64,000 bases of DNA from Conexibacter sp. CPCC 206217. GTDB taxonomy: Bacteria; Actinomycetota; Thermoleophilia; Solirubrobacterales; Solirubrobacteraceae. The notes under the pieces were generated by a model. That model saw only the letters and a list, made by a program, of their open reading frames with translations. It ran no database searches and had not been told where the DNA came from. The position numbers and the translations under genes were made by a program. Below are positions 1 through 8,360 of this stretch, piece after piece. The first letter of the stretch is position 1. Each line of letters begins with the position of its first letter. The stretch is from contig NZ_JAUTDO010000001.1 of the NCBI RefSeq assembly GCF_030646165.1, positions 186,001 to 250,000 on the forward strand, written 5' to 3'.

Positions 1-312
1 GCGCGTGGCCGGGCTGCAGTGCACGACGCGCCCAGCCTCGTCCGCCACGACCAGGCTCGCCGCGATCCCGCCGAGGCGGCGCGTGCGCGTGTCGACGACG
101 GGCGCCGCCGCCTCCCGCAGCGGCCCGTCCGCGGCCGCGGCGCGATCGTGGCGCAGCTGGAAGCTGTCCGGCCTGATGCCGGAGTCGAGCGAGCGCTGCC
201 ACGACGCGGCGATCTCGGGTCGCAGCGACACCTCCGCGGGCAGCGACCCGGTCTGCACCCACGTGTCGCGGGCGCGCGCGAGAGCCGCGCCCTCCTTCAC
301 GAGACGCGTCAT
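1..312 (-). CDS. AcoR-like transcriptional regulator, partial (3' part outside window)
   Basis: The minus strand is open from an ATG at 310-312 to the left edge, giving about 104 residues. The reading contains the N-terminal signature of AcoR/GAF-type regulators: PEIAASWQRSLDSGIRPD, matching the family pattern I-x-x-SW-x-RS-x(3)-G-x-x-P, followed by a GAF-like start (RLGGIAASLVVADEAGRVV). Such proteins sense small molecules through the GAF domain and bind DNA through a C-terminal helix-turn-helix. The AAA+ part, if any, would lie outside the window. It is divergent from the gene fragment at 452. The family is established knowledge; the ligand is unknown. Confidence 0.7.
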   Translation of the reverse strand, partial: MTRLVKEGAALARARDTWVQTGSLPAEVSLRPEIAASWQRSLDSGIRPDSFQLRHDRAAAADGPLREAAAPVVDTRTRRLGGIAASLVVADEAGRVVHCSPATR

Positions 313-451
313 TCTCTCCTCCCGGTTGACGGAACGGGAGGCCGATCTTAGGACCGCCGAACCCGCCGCTGGCGTCTCAATCTGAGACGCTCGAAGCGCG
401 CCCCCAGCCGCCGCATTTGTCGAATGCGGCCGTCCGGCCTAGGAAGCAGGA

Positions 452-787
452 GTGATGAACCGCTCCGTCGCCGACGAGCTGCGCGAGACCCCCGATCCGT
501 ACGGCGCCTATCCGCGCCTGAGCGCGGAGCAGGTCGAGCTGTTCGCACGCGCGCCCGGCGCGGCGCGCCGTCGCACCGAGGCAGGTGAGGTGCTCTATCG
601 CGAGGGCGACCGCGACAGCGACTTCTTCGTCGTGCTCGACGGGACGATCGCCGTGGTCGAGGGCCTCGGATCGCGCGGCGAGCGGACGGTCGGAGTCCAC
701 GGGGCCGGTCGCTTCCTCGGCGAGCTGAGCCTCGTCACCGGCGAGGCGGCGTTCCTGTCCGCGGTCGTGCGCGTGATCGGCGGATGA
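452..787 (+). pseudogene. Truncated cyclic-nucleotide-binding (CNB) domain protein
   Basis: The 111-residue reading carries a CNB fold: REGDRDSDFFVVLDGTIAVV is the first beta-roll, and GAGRFLGELSLVTGEAAFLSAVVR follows the phosphate-binding cassette. It stops straight after VVR with the non-homologous tail VIGG. In actinobacteria this exact type of CNB domain is normally the N-terminal part of an FAD-dependent thioredoxin-disulfide reductase of more than 500 residues, and no reductase follows here. GTG 452 or ATG 455 may be the start; a purine-rich AGGAAGCAGG lies just upstream. I infer a remnant left by deletion or rearrangement. A free-standing short CNB protein is possible but less likely, because the domain's last helices are missing. 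Confidence 0.6.
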
Positions 788-903
788 ACCGTGTCAGCCT
801 CGCCGCTCCCCCACTCGACAGCGAAGTAACGGCGGGCTTGACTCCGCCGGTAGCGGGTAGCGGGTTGTGGGAGACACCTCACGATCGAAAGGACGGACGA
901 CCA

Positions 904-1482
904 ATGGCCAACGAGCTGAACGGCAAGGCGATCGCGATCCTCGCCGCAGACGGCGTCGAGCAGGTCGAGTTGGAGCAGCCGCGCAAGGCTGTCACCGACG
1001 CCGGCGCAACGACGGTGCTGCTGTCGATCCACGAGGGTGAGATCCAGGCGACCAGACACGACATCAACCCATCCGACAGATTCGCTGTCGACAAGCTCGT
1101 CGGCGACGCGTCCCCCGGCGACTATGACGGGCTGATCCTGCCCGGCGGTGTCGCCAACCCCGACAACCTGCGCCTCGACACCGACGCGATCGAGTTCCTG
1201 CAAGCCTGGTTCAAGACGGGCAAGCCCGTCGGCGTGATCTGCCACGGGCCTTGGTCGCTCGTGGAGGCCGACCTCGTGCGTGGCCGCACGATCACCTCCT
1301 ACCCGAGCATCAGGACCGACATCGTCAACGCCGGCGGCAGATGGGTCGACGAGGAGGTCGTCACTGACCAGGGCCTCGTCTCCAGCCGCAGACCGGACGA
1401 CCTGCCGGCCTTCTGCGCCAAACTCGTCGAGGAGTTCGCCGAAGGCCGCCACGAGGTCCACCGCGAGGGCGCGACCGCCTGA
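904..1482 (+). CDS. DJ-1/PfpI family protein (type 1 glutamine amidotransferase-like)
   Basis: The protein has 192 residues, the normal size for PfpI/YhbO-like proteins. It starts at the ATG at 904, which follows GAAAGGACGGACGACCA. The nucleophile elbow is GVICHGPWSLV with Cys113-His114, and the acidic partner region LPGGVANPDNLR is present, as is a C-terminal SRRPDDLPAFC segment typical of the family. Members act as stress proteins, glyoxalases, deglycases or proteases in the cytoplasm; which applies cannot be told from sequence. The open frame extends 40 codons upstream to 784 but that stretch has no family similarity. It follows the broken CNB gene and precedes an uncharacterised gene on the same strand. 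Confidence 0.9.
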   Translation: MANELNGKAIAILAADGVEQVELEQPRKAVTDAGATTVLLSIHEGEIQATRHDINPSDRFAVDKLVGDASPGDYDGLILPGGVANPDNLRLDTDAIEFLQAWFKTGKPVGVICHGPWSLVEADLVRGRTITSYPSIRTDIVNAGGRWVDEEVVTDQGLVSSRRPDDLPAFCAKLVEEFAEGRHEVHREGATA

Positions 1483-1496
1483 AGCCGCCCCGCAAG

Positions 1497-2084
1497 GTGG
1501 ACGTCACGACCCCGGTCTACCGCGCGCCGATGCGAGCTCGCGCGCACGGCGCCCCCGCGGGCGCCGGTGCCGAGCACGGCGTCGCGAACGGCCTGGTCGG
1601 GATCGGCGAGGCGCTCCCCGCGACGCCGCCCACGCTCGATGAGGCAGTCACGGCGACCGGCGCCTGCTTCGGCGCGAAGGCCGGCCGGATGCTGCGCCGG
1701 TTCGCGGAGCTGCCGGACGGGACCAGCGTCTGGACACGCCTCGGCGACGGCACCTACCGCCTCGGCCGCATCGCCGGACCGTGGCGCTACGACGACTCGG
1801 CCGCGGCCCGGGCCGTCGGCGTCCACCACGTGCGACCCGCGGAGTGGCTGGAGCGGCCCTTCGGCGAGCATGACGTGCCGGCTGCCGTCGCCGCGACCTT
1901 CGCGCGCGGCGGCCGCAACCTGCAGCGCATGCACGACGCGAGCGCCGAGCGCAGCACCGCCGAGCTGTGGGCCGCACGAGATGCCGCTCGGCGAACGTCA
2001 ACGTCGGTTGTAGACCGACTCCAGCACCCGTCTGCGCGAGTAGTGGCGCTCACCGCGTTCTCTGAGCGTCGGCGGAGATCGTAG
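1497..2084 (+). CDS. Conserved hypothetical protein, possible DNA- or ligand-sensing domain
   Basis: This is a 195-residue protein starting at GTG 1497, 15 bases after the DJ-1-like gene, so the two may be co-transcribed. It is not a family I can name. The central part reads DGTYRLGRIAGPWRYDD, then a VHHVRPAEWL block and DVPAAVAATFARGGRNLQRMHD. This recalls the small beta-rich domain found with some restriction-type proteins (a D-G-x-Y-x-x-G-x-I-x-G-x-Y/W-x-Y pattern followed by an x-EWL block). The conserved part ends near residue 160; the last 35 residues are low-complexity and may be read past the true end of an older gene. The start is uncertain. Confidence 0.6.
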   Translation: MDVTTPVYRAPMRARAHGAPAGAGAEHGVANGLVGIGEALPATPPTLDEAVTATGACFGAKAGRMLRRFAELPDGTSVWTRLGDGTYRLGRIAGPWRYDDSAAARAVGVHHVRPAEWLERPFGEHDVPAAVAATFARGGRNLQRMHDASAERSTAELWAARDAARRTSTSVVDRLQHPSARVVALTAFSERRRRS

Positions 2085-2171
2085 ACCGACTCCCCGCGCC
2101 GCCGCGCCCGTCCCCACTATGAAGGCCATCACCGCGGGAGCCGCGGCGAGCACGAAGATCAGGTCTGCCAT
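1998..2171 (-). CDS. Possible small membrane protein
   Basis: The ORF has 57 codons from ATG 2171, 14 bases after the stop of the upstream membrane gene. It contains one hydrophobic helix (residues 3-26, LIFVLAAAPAVMAFIVGTG) and a basic tail. GAGGTCG lies at ribosome-binding distance. It overlaps the end of the plus-strand gene at 1497-2084 by about 87 bases, which lowers confidence. No family is recognised. Confidence 0.35.
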   Translation of the reverse strand: MADLIFVLAAAPAVMAFIVGTGAAARGVGLRSPPTLRERGERHYSRRRVLESVYNRR

Positions 2172-2185
2172 CGCCGCTGGCGACC

Positions 2186-2494
2186 TCAGCCGACCACTTC
2201 GAGCAGCAGCGCGTACGTGCCACCGATCGTGAGGATCGCGCCGAGGGACCACGCCCAGAGCCGCAGCTCGCTCCAGAGACGGCCCTCGCTGCGCTGTTCA
2301 CGGGACCACAGGACGAGGAAGCTGACGCCGAGCACAGCCTGCACGGCGAGCATCGCAAGAGCGACGATCCGCCACCCGACACCATCCGCGTCGATCCCGA
2401 CGAGGCGCGTCAGTCCGACGACGACCCACGCGATGATCCACAGTCCGACAAACGTCTCCTTGGCACGATCGGCCGTCATCGCGAACGAGAACAT
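2186..2494 (-). CDS. Small three-helix membrane protein, unknown function
   Basis: The protein has 102 residues. ATG 2494 is chosen because GGGAG sits five bases upstream; an ATG at 2515 lacks such a site. Three hydrophobic stretches are visible: FVGLWIIAWVVVGLTRL, IVALAMLAVQAVLGVSFLVL and LWAWSLGAILTIGGTYALLL. They are joined by short polar loops, one of which is charged (SREQRSEGR). There are no catalytic motifs. It may be co-transcribed with the 57-codon ORF below it. The approximately 275 bases between this gene and the next at 2791 hold a short AT-rich patch near 2680-2710 and no gene I can support. Confidence 0.6.
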   Translation of the reverse strand: MFSFAMTADRAKETFVGLWIIAWVVVGLTRLVGIDADGVGWRIVALAMLAVQAVLGVSFLVLWSREQRSEGRLWSELRLWAWSLGAILTIGGTYALLLEVVG

Positions 2495-2790
2495 CCCCGC
2501 TCCCGCGGGCCGCATAACGAGAACGCGCCAACGCGATCACGGCGGAGCGCGGGAGTGACGAGCATCGGCTGCCCGGCGAGATGTTCAGCCCGCAGGCAGC
2601 CGGTCGCGTCGATGACGTCGGCACGCACGTTGCGGTCCTCATCTGCAGCGCGGCGGCACCGAGCTGCGGGTCGATGTGCGCGAAAAACGGTACAAAATTT
2701 GACGGTATCGGGCCGCATCGATCGGATGAGCGCCCGGGTCGGCGACTCTTGCCCACCACGACGCAGACAGCGGGTCTCGCCGACGTCCCC

Positions 2791-4569
2791 CTATGGCCTC
2801 ACCACGACCTTCATCCGCCTGCTCGCCGTCTGCACGAACGGGAAGTTCGAGTCCTCGCCGACGACGAGGCGGAATCTGTAGACGACACGGCTGTAGGTGC
2901 GCGCGAAGCGGTACGCGACGCGGAAGCGGCCTCTGAGCCCGGTACGTGGGCTGGGCTGCTCGGTGCGCGCCGGAGTCCAGCCGCGTCCGGCGACCCACGC
3001 TTGCAGCGAGAGGGGCACTCCGCCGCGCGGGGTGCTGAGCACTCGGCCGACGAAGACGGCGGCCTGCCCGTTGCGCACGCTGGATCGCTTCGCTCGAATC
3101 GCGACGTGCGCGCGGACGCTGACGCCGAACTGGGCCGCGGAGGTGAATCCGTCCTGCGCGAGGTTCGCCTTGTACGAGAACCGGAGCACGCGCGAGGTCG
3201 TCGTCGGGATGCGGGCTGTGAACCGACCGGCTCTGTCGGTCGTCACCTTCCCCAGCGGCGTCCACGAAGCGCCTCTCGGCCCGCGACGGGGAATCAGACG
3301 ACGCGAGTCCACCTGCAGCTTGGCACCGGCGATCGGTCTGTCGTGCTCGTCGACGAGACGTCCTCTGATGTCGAGCTTCGCGCGATAGCGGACCGTTCGG
3401 CTCTCGCGCGCGAGGCGTACCAGTGCCTTCGTGCTCGCACCCTGGCCGTTGTTCGGCGCAGGCGGCTCGACGATGCCGAGCGGTCGTCCCGGGTCGGGCG
3501 CGTCGATGTGGATGATGCGGGCCGGGACGATGTCGGTGCGATTGCCGGCGGCATCCTCGATCTGCGCACGGACGAGGTGGTCGCCGACGGGAAGCTGGCT
3601 GGTGTCGAGCGACACCTGGGCGTCCGCGACGGCATCCGCACAGGGCTTCGGGTAGAGGAACTCGTGCAGGTCACCGGTCTCGCCAGCCGGTGCGCAGCGC
3701 CCACCGACGCGATCGACGATCTCAGCGGTGAACTGACGCCAGTCGCCGGACTGGTGCACTTTGACGTCGACGATCGCCCGGTAGATCCCGCCGCCGACGT
3801 CGTGAGCGTCGAAGGTCGCCGAGAGCCTGCCGTTCTCGGGCACGCCGTTGGCGAGGCTGCCGGCGGCGCGGTCAACTGTCGGGGCCTGCTCGTCGCGAAG
3901 GCGGAGCTGCGCGGCGGCTATCTCGACTCGAACGTACGGGTCGTGGCCTGGATTGCAGTCCTCGACGCCGCACCAGCTGGTGAAGTACAGGCGCTCGGAG
4001 TTGAGACCGTTCAGGTCGATGTAGTTTCTCCCGCCGGTCTGAGGGTCGCTGCGCCACCAGGGGTCGCCGCCGCATCCAAGCCACCCGTCCAATTCCGCCC
4101 GCGGGAACAACACGGTCATGCCCGGCGAGATCCAGCTGATGAGCGGGCCGATCGAGACGCGGCTTCCCGTTATCGCGTTCGCGCGGGCGCAGAGCCCGAC
4201 TCTCGCGTCCTGGATCAAGGTGCCGTCGGGACCGCCGACTCCCCACGCGGCGTAGTCCCCGGCTCTCGCATAGTCGGGCAGAGATGGCGGCTCACGCAGC
4301 TCGGCGACCAGGTTGCCGCTCGGGTTCGGCTGCCCGGACTGCTGGCAGTCCTCATAGGTTCTGGCCGCACCAGGGTTCGTCGAGACGATCGAACCGGTCC
4401 ATCCTTCTGTCGATGCCCATCTGCCCGATGGCGTATGGCAGCTGTAGGCCACGTACGTTCCGGCAGTGGCTCCGGCTGGTACCGCGACCTGAGCAGCGCT
4501 CGCTGCGCCGAACGCGACCAAGAGCGCGAGAGCTTTGAGAGGGCGCGACGAAATCGACCGAATGGGCAT
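2791..4569 (-). CDS. Secreted multi-domain Ig-like protein
   Basis: The protein has 592 residues with a clear signal peptide (MPIRSISSRPLKALALLVAF, then an AASAAQVAVPAGATA cleavage region). The N-terminal half has many tryptophans and paired cysteines (CQQ, LCAR, GCGG, WCGVEDCNPG), as in secreted proteins of Solirubrobacterales. The middle holds Ig-like/Big modules (PENGRLSATFDAHDVGGG; YRAIVDVKVHQSG; VRAQIEDAAGNRTDI). The C-terminal part has CarboxypepD-like/Big repeats (LDIRGRLVDEHDRPIAGAKL; GKVTTDRAGRFTARI). It is most likely an extracellular or wall-associated structural protein. It is the most 3' of three minus-strand exported genes. Substrate or partner is unknown. Confidence 0.75.
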   Translation of the reverse strand: MPIRSISSRPLKALALLVAFGAASAAQVAVPAGATAGTYVAYSCHTPSGRWASTEGWTGSIVSTNPGAARTYEDCQQSGQPNPSGNLVAELREPPSLPDYARAGDYAAWGVGGPDGTLIQDARVGLCARANAITGSRVSIGPLISWISPGMTVLFPRAELDGWLGCGGDPWWRSDPQTGGRNYIDLNGLNSERLYFTSWCGVEDCNPGHDPYVRVEIAAAQLRLRDEQAPTVDRAAGSLANGVPENGRLSATFDAHDVGGGIYRAIVDVKVHQSGDWRQFTAEIVDRVGGRCAPAGETGDLHEFLYPKPCADAVADAQVSLDTSQLPVGDHLVRAQIEDAAGNRTDIVPARIIHIDAPDPGRPLGIVEPPAPNNGQGASTKALVRLARESRTVRYRAKLDIRGRLVDEHDRPIAGAKLQVDSRRLIPRRGPRGASWTPLGKVTTDRAGRFTARIPTTTSRVLRFSYKANLAQDGFTSAAQFGVSVRAHVAIRAKRSSVRNGQAAVFVGRVLSTPRGGVPLSLQAWVAGRGWTPARTEQPSPRTGLRGRFRVAYRFARTYSRVVYRFRLVVGEDSNFPFVQTASRRMKVVVRP

Positions 4570-4677
4570 CGCGGGTTCCTTCCGCTACACGACGGATTGG
4601 GACGTACCGACACCCCCAGCGTGTCGGCAATCGTCGGTTCGTTTCTTCTGTCGCGAATTCATGAAATTCCGCCCCTC

Positions 4678-6234
4678 TCAGTTTCTGCCGAGACGGCGCA
4701 GCGCCGTCGTCGTACGGAATTCAGCGCTGCCGGGAAAGTGGATCGTCACGAGGTAGCCCGACAGCGAGCGACGCCCACGGACGTCGAGCCGAGTCGACAC
4801 GCCGCCGTTTCGAACTACGACGGTCCGCCTCGTCACGAAACGACCGTGGCGGCTCCGCCGCAGCGCGACTCTGACTTTCCCCGTGAAGGCTCGGACCGCA
4901 GTTCCGCGCACTCGAAGCCACCCGCCGCGCCGGGCGACGCCGGCGATCCGCAGCCTGGTCGGCTGTCTCCCTGCTTTCGGGGGAGACGGTCTTCTCGGCT
5001 CGGGGTCGGGCGGCGGCTTCGTCGGGGCAATCAGCTGACGAGCGGCGGCCGCTCGATCGGCGTGCCCTGCGGCGTCCTGCAGCCAGATCACGAGGTCCCA
5101 TGGCGCGCTGCCTGCTGGCGGCCGGATACGCTCGAGCGAGTTGATGCCGTCACCGGCGACGATCCCGCTCCCGACGCAACCGACATCGGACGCGATCGGG
5201 CAGAACTGGTACTGGACGGCCACGATCGGCGCGCCGGTGCCTCGATCGGGGTTGCCCCACCTGGCGTTCACCGTCGCGTCGACGTTGCGCGAGACGGCCA
5301 TGCTGACCGGCGCCGAGGGAGCGTGCGTGTCGACCGCGATCGCCGTCGGCGCCGAAGTCGTCGACTGACCAGCGGCATCGACCGCGAGCCCAGCCACCTG
5401 GTGGATGCCATCCGTCAGCGTCGCCAGATCGACGCTCGCGGTCAGCTGCGCGTCGCGCGGACAGGGGCGCATCTGCGTGTAGTCGCAGCTCTGGTCTGTG
5501 GCAGTCGCGGCGGCACCGTCCACCAGCAGCTCGAGGCGTCTGATCCCGCTCGCGGCGCTGGCCGAGACGATCGCCTGCTCAATGCCGGCGTGCCAGCGCG
5601 TCGCCGCGACCAAGCCGCCGGCGAGCGGCTGCAGCTGCGGTGGCTCCGGATCGTTGACGGTCACCGTCGCGCCGTACACGACGGCCCAAGCGCTGCGCAA
5701 CGACACGCCCGTCGCGCAGTCGCCAAGCGACGGTCTGCACGAGATGCCCCAGGTGAGTGCCTCTGTGTCGAGGTTCGGGTACGTCACGATCGATTGAGGG
5801 TCGGTTGGGATCGCACCGACCGTGCAGCTGATGGCGGAGGTGATCTCGCACGTGTCGAGCGTCTGTCCCTCGCCGGTCCTCGTCCAGACCTGCCAGGAGT
5901 TGGAGCGCTTGCCGAGATACCGGCGCACTCTCGCCGAGACGATCCTCGTCCCCGGAACTGCGGTGATGGTCCACCCGGCGCCTGCTCCGGCGGACGCGTT
6001 GGGGGCGCCGCTGACATCGGTCGCCGCGAGCCCGTCGAACTGGCTGACGGGATCTCTGCGGCAAGCCGCGGTCGCCGCCAACGTGGTCGGCTGCGAGTTC
6101 GACGCGGTCGCGGCCGACGCTGTGAGAGCCGGTGCGTCGGCGCAGACGCGGACCTCGAACGTCGCCGCCGTGGTGATCGCCGGAGCAAGCAGCACGACGA
6201 GCGCCGCCCCGATCGCTGTCACGAACGTCTTCAT
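4678..6234 (-). CDS. Secreted Ig-like/Big-domain protein
   Basis: The start is ATG 6234, preceded by AAGGGGAGCCG; the open frame continues further upstream inside the protease gene but without a signal sequence. The 518-residue product opens with the signal peptide MKTFVTAIGAALVVLLAPAI and a TTAA cleavage region. It has cysteine pairs (VCAD, ACRRD, DTCEITSAISC) and bacterial Ig-like modules (ASGIRRLELLVDGAAA, GIHQVAGLAVDAAGQS, DLVIWLQDAAGHADRA). A proline-rich linker (PTKPPPDPEPRRPSPP) leads to a basic beta-sandwich end. The ATG overlaps the stop of the protease gene (ATGA), so translation is probably coupled. It shares its general design with the product of 2791-4569. The function is not known. 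Confidence 0.75.
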   Translation of the reverse strand: MKTFVTAIGAALVVLLAPAITTAATFEVRVCADAPALTASAATASNSQPTTLAATAACRRDPVSQFDGLAATDVSGAPNASAGAGAGWTITAVPGTRIVSARVRRYLGKRSNSWQVWTRTGEGQTLDTCEITSAISCTVGAIPTDPQSIVTYPNLDTEALTWGISCRPSLGDCATGVSLRSAWAVVYGATVTVNDPEPPQLQPLAGGLVAATRWHAGIEQAIVSASAASGIRRLELLVDGAAATATDQSCDYTQMRPCPRDAQLTASVDLATLTDGIHQVAGLAVDAAGQSTTSAPTAIAVDTHAPSAPVSMAVSRNVDATVNARWGNPDRGTGAPIVAVQYQFCPIASDVGCVGSGIVAGDGINSLERIRPPAGSAPWDLVIWLQDAAGHADRAAAARQLIAPTKPPPDPEPRRPSPPKAGRQPTRLRIAGVARRGGWLRVRGTAVRAFTGKVRVALRRSRHGRFVTRRTVVVRNGGVSTRLDVRGRRSLSGYLVTIHFPGSAEFRTTTALRRLGRN

Positions 6235-7580
6235 CGGCTCCCCTTCCGAGCTGCACCGATCCGGACGACGAGCGGACGGCTGTCCAACCGCTTGTGCGAC
6301 GGATCGACGAAGCTGATCGTCAGCCTCAGCGGCCGTCGCGAGCGCACCGTGATGCGGTTGAGCCGGGTCCCGGTCTGCTTGCGGACGATCCGATGCAACC
6401 GCTGGCGTCTGCCCCTGCTGCGGCGATCCGCAACGACGATGACGCCGCGGGCTGCCCGCGGGAGGTTGCGAAGACGGACCTCCAGCCGCGACGGGTGTCT
6501 CGCCAGCCAACGAGTCCGTACTCGCGGTCTCGGCAACCGATCCTTCGGCGGCGCGAGATCGGGCAGCCCGCCGTCGGGCGGTGGCGGCTGTGGCGGCGGC
6601 GATCCGATCGGCGGGGCGCTGTCGACCACAGCAGCGAGACCGGCGGCGCGGAACGCAGCGGCAACGTCGAGCCGGCCACCGCCGGCCGCGGGCACCGCGG
6701 TCGACAGCAAGAGATGCTCGGCATCGTCAGGGGAGAGTTCGGGGCGCCATGAGCGCAATGCGTCGATCGCTACGGCAGCCACGGCCGCGCTGGCGGTCGT
6801 GCCCTGAAAGGTGAGGGGCGTGCCGGAGGCCGTGTCGAGCGCGTCGATCCCGCATCCAGGAGCTTGGAGTCGAGCCCCTGCAGCGCTGATCGCGCAGCGC
6901 GTCCCGTCCGCAGCCGATCCGCCAACCGACAGAACGCCCGGCAGCTGCGCCGGTGTCTCGAGCGCGCCGCCGTTGTTGTTCCCCGCGGCTGCGACGACGT
7001 TGAGCCCGTGTCCTCGCACGCTCGCGATTCTGTCGTTCAGGGCAAAGGTCTCCTCCTCGGTCAACGGTGCCTCCGATCCGAGCGCGAGCAACACGACCTT
7101 GATCCCGTAGAAGCTGGCGAGCTCGTCGCATCGCTGCAGCGCTTGGTAGTAGGAAGAGACGCTGAACTCGTCGCCGCCGGCAGTGTTCGCGCGAATGCTG
7201 ACGATATGCGCCCCTGCCACGGGCCAGATGCCGACGATGCCCCAGCCGTTCAGAGGTGCGCCGATCATTGCGGCGACGACAGTTCCGTGATGCGTCGGGC
7301 TGGTATCGCCGACGATGTCGTCCCAGAGCGAGAGGCGGGCATGCACAGCGCTGGTATCGGGTGTCAGATCGACGCCGGTGTCGATCAGGCAGATCGAGCC
7401 GACCGCTGGCGGCGGCGGCGCCGTCGCCAGAAACTGCGCCGCAGAGTCGCGCGTCTGAGACGTGCTGAGCGTCTCTGCAGCGCTGGTCGTGACCCCCATC
7501 GCCAAGAGAGCGAGCACGAGCACCGTCGCTGCCCCCGCCTGCGTCCGTCGTTGGCTTCGCACGCGCTTCACGCCGACCAC
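6231..7580 (-). CDS. Subtilisin-like S8 serine protease with atypical serine motif
   Basis: The product has 449 residues with a signal peptide (RRTQAGAATVLVLALLAMG). GTG 7580 is preferred because GAGGGG lies five bases upstream. The S8 fold is recognisable: the catalytic Asp in ICLIDTGVDLTPD, the His in THHGTVVAAMIG, and the oxyanion Asn in VVAAAGNNNGG. The serine region is unusual: FQGTTASAAVAAVAID replaces the canonical GTS-x-A-x-P. The expected Ser is Thr, or the Ser is shifted by two residues, and the conserved Pro is absent. A proline-rich linker (PPPQPPPPDGG) joins a C-terminal basic beta domain. It is upstream of, and overlaps, the Ig-like gene at 4678, so the three exported genes likely form one operon. 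It may be a weakly active or non-proteolytic member. Confidence 0.8.
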   Translation of the reverse strand: MVGVKRVRSQRRTQAGAATVLVLALLAMGVTTSAAETLSTSQTRDSAAQFLATAPPPPAVGSICLIDTGVDLTPDTSAVHARLSLWDDIVGDTSPTHHGTVVAAMIGAPLNGWGIVGIWPVAGAHIVSIRANTAGGDEFSVSSYYQALQRCDELASFYGIKVVLLALGSEAPLTEEETFALNDRIASVRGHGLNVVAAAGNNNGGALETPAQLPGVLSVGGSAADGTRCAISAAGARLQAPGCGIDALDTASGTPLTFQGTTASAAVAAVAIDALRSWRPELSPDDAEHLLLSTAVPAAGGGRLDVAAAFRAAGLAAVVDSAPPIGSPPPQPPPPDGGLPDLAPPKDRLPRPRVRTRWLARHPSRLEVRLRNLPRAARGVIVVADRRSRGRRQRLHRIVRKQTGTRLNRITVRSRRPLRLTISFVDPSHKRLDSRPLVVRIGAARKGSR

Positions 7581-7697
7581 GTCGTCCCCTCGCGACCCTG
7601 AATTCCAGGCGCGCCCGAGGCGACAAATCGCCCGGCGCGACACAACAGATGAGTGGGAGTGTGCCCACAGTGAGGAGGTTTTGAGCATTTGCGCGCC

Positions 7698-8183
7698 TCA
7701 ATCCAGATATCTCTGTTCGCCCATGCGTCGCGCGGCGGCCTCGACGGCCAACGCGAAGCGGCCGTAGACGCGCGTGACCGTGCTCGCCGGCGGCCAGCGG
7801 CTCTCGCTCCACCGCGCCCATGCCGCCCCTCCGCGCTCCCGAGCGCGGGTCGCATGCCAGTCGGACGCTCTCGGCCACCGGCCGTGGCGCCGGCGCCACT
7901 CGATCGCCCTCGACGCGATCACCGACGGCGGCCATCGGCGGGACTGCTCTCCGGCGCAGCGACGGCAGCGCCGACGAGCAGCTCCCGGCCGGTTCCCGCT
8001 CGTCCTCGTCCCGCACCGGTCACAGCGGGCGCCGTACCCAGCCTTCCGCCGCCGTGCGCACGAACCGTCCGGGTCAGCGAGCCACCCACGGACGGTGCTG
8101 GGAGCGGCTCCGAGTCGCATTGCGATGTCGCAACGAGAAACCCCGTCCTGCGCGAGCCTCACAGCTGCGGCACGTCGATTCAC
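7698..8183 (-). CDS. HTH / zinc-ribbon / homing-endonuclease-associated-repeat protein
   Basis: The product has 161 residues from GTG 8183. An N-terminal helix-turn-helix is visible (AVRLAQDGVSRCDIAMRL, then APSTVRGWL), followed by a Cys4 cluster (CDRCGTRTSG with CRRC). The C-terminal repeat (IEWRRRHGRWPRASDW, WPPASTVTRVYGRFALAVEAA) matches the short W-P-S-x-x-T-V-x-x-x-F-G-S-W pattern of HNH_repeat domains associated with homing endonucleases and phage regulators. No HNH nuclease motif is present, so this is probably a DNA-binding protein only. The frame stays open far upstream on the minus strand but there it is antisense to other genes. The ribosome site is weak, so the start is tentative. 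Confidence 0.65.
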   Translation of the reverse strand: MNRRAAAVRLAQDGVSRCDIAMRLGAAPSTVRGWLADPDGSCARRRKAGYGARCDRCGTRTSGNRPGAARRRCRRCAGEQSRRWPPSVIASRAIEWRRRHGRWPRASDWHATRARERGGAAWARWSESRWPPASTVTRVYGRFALAVEAAARRMGEQRYLD

Positions 8184-8360
8184 TGAGGTAGCGTCGCGCC
8201 GGTCTGCGGCGACGACGCACCCGCCGTTGGCGCAGATGACGGTTCGCGCCTGAGAAAAAGAAAGGCGACGTATCGCCGCCCTTCTGAGGCGCTGAGGGAG
8301 GTCGAGGATCGGGCTCTTCGTGGACTCGAAGCGGCGATCAGCGAACACGGCGCCGAGCTG

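Noticed and set aside
1463-1482. CGACCGCCTG shared with the tRNA-His 3' half as a left attachment site
   Set aside because: Only 10 bases match and the flanking bases do not continue the tRNA; it lies in the DJ-1-like gene end.
2010-2093. 13-base direct repeat GTAGACCGACTCC at 2010 and 2081 as possible attachment site
   Set aside because: It does not match the tRNA-His 3' end and falls within short coding ORFs; a chance repeat is as likely.
2581-6807. Long plus-strand open frame opposite three exported-protein genes
   Set aside because: Antisense of real minus-strand genes with signal peptides; composition is typical of GC-rich shadow frames.
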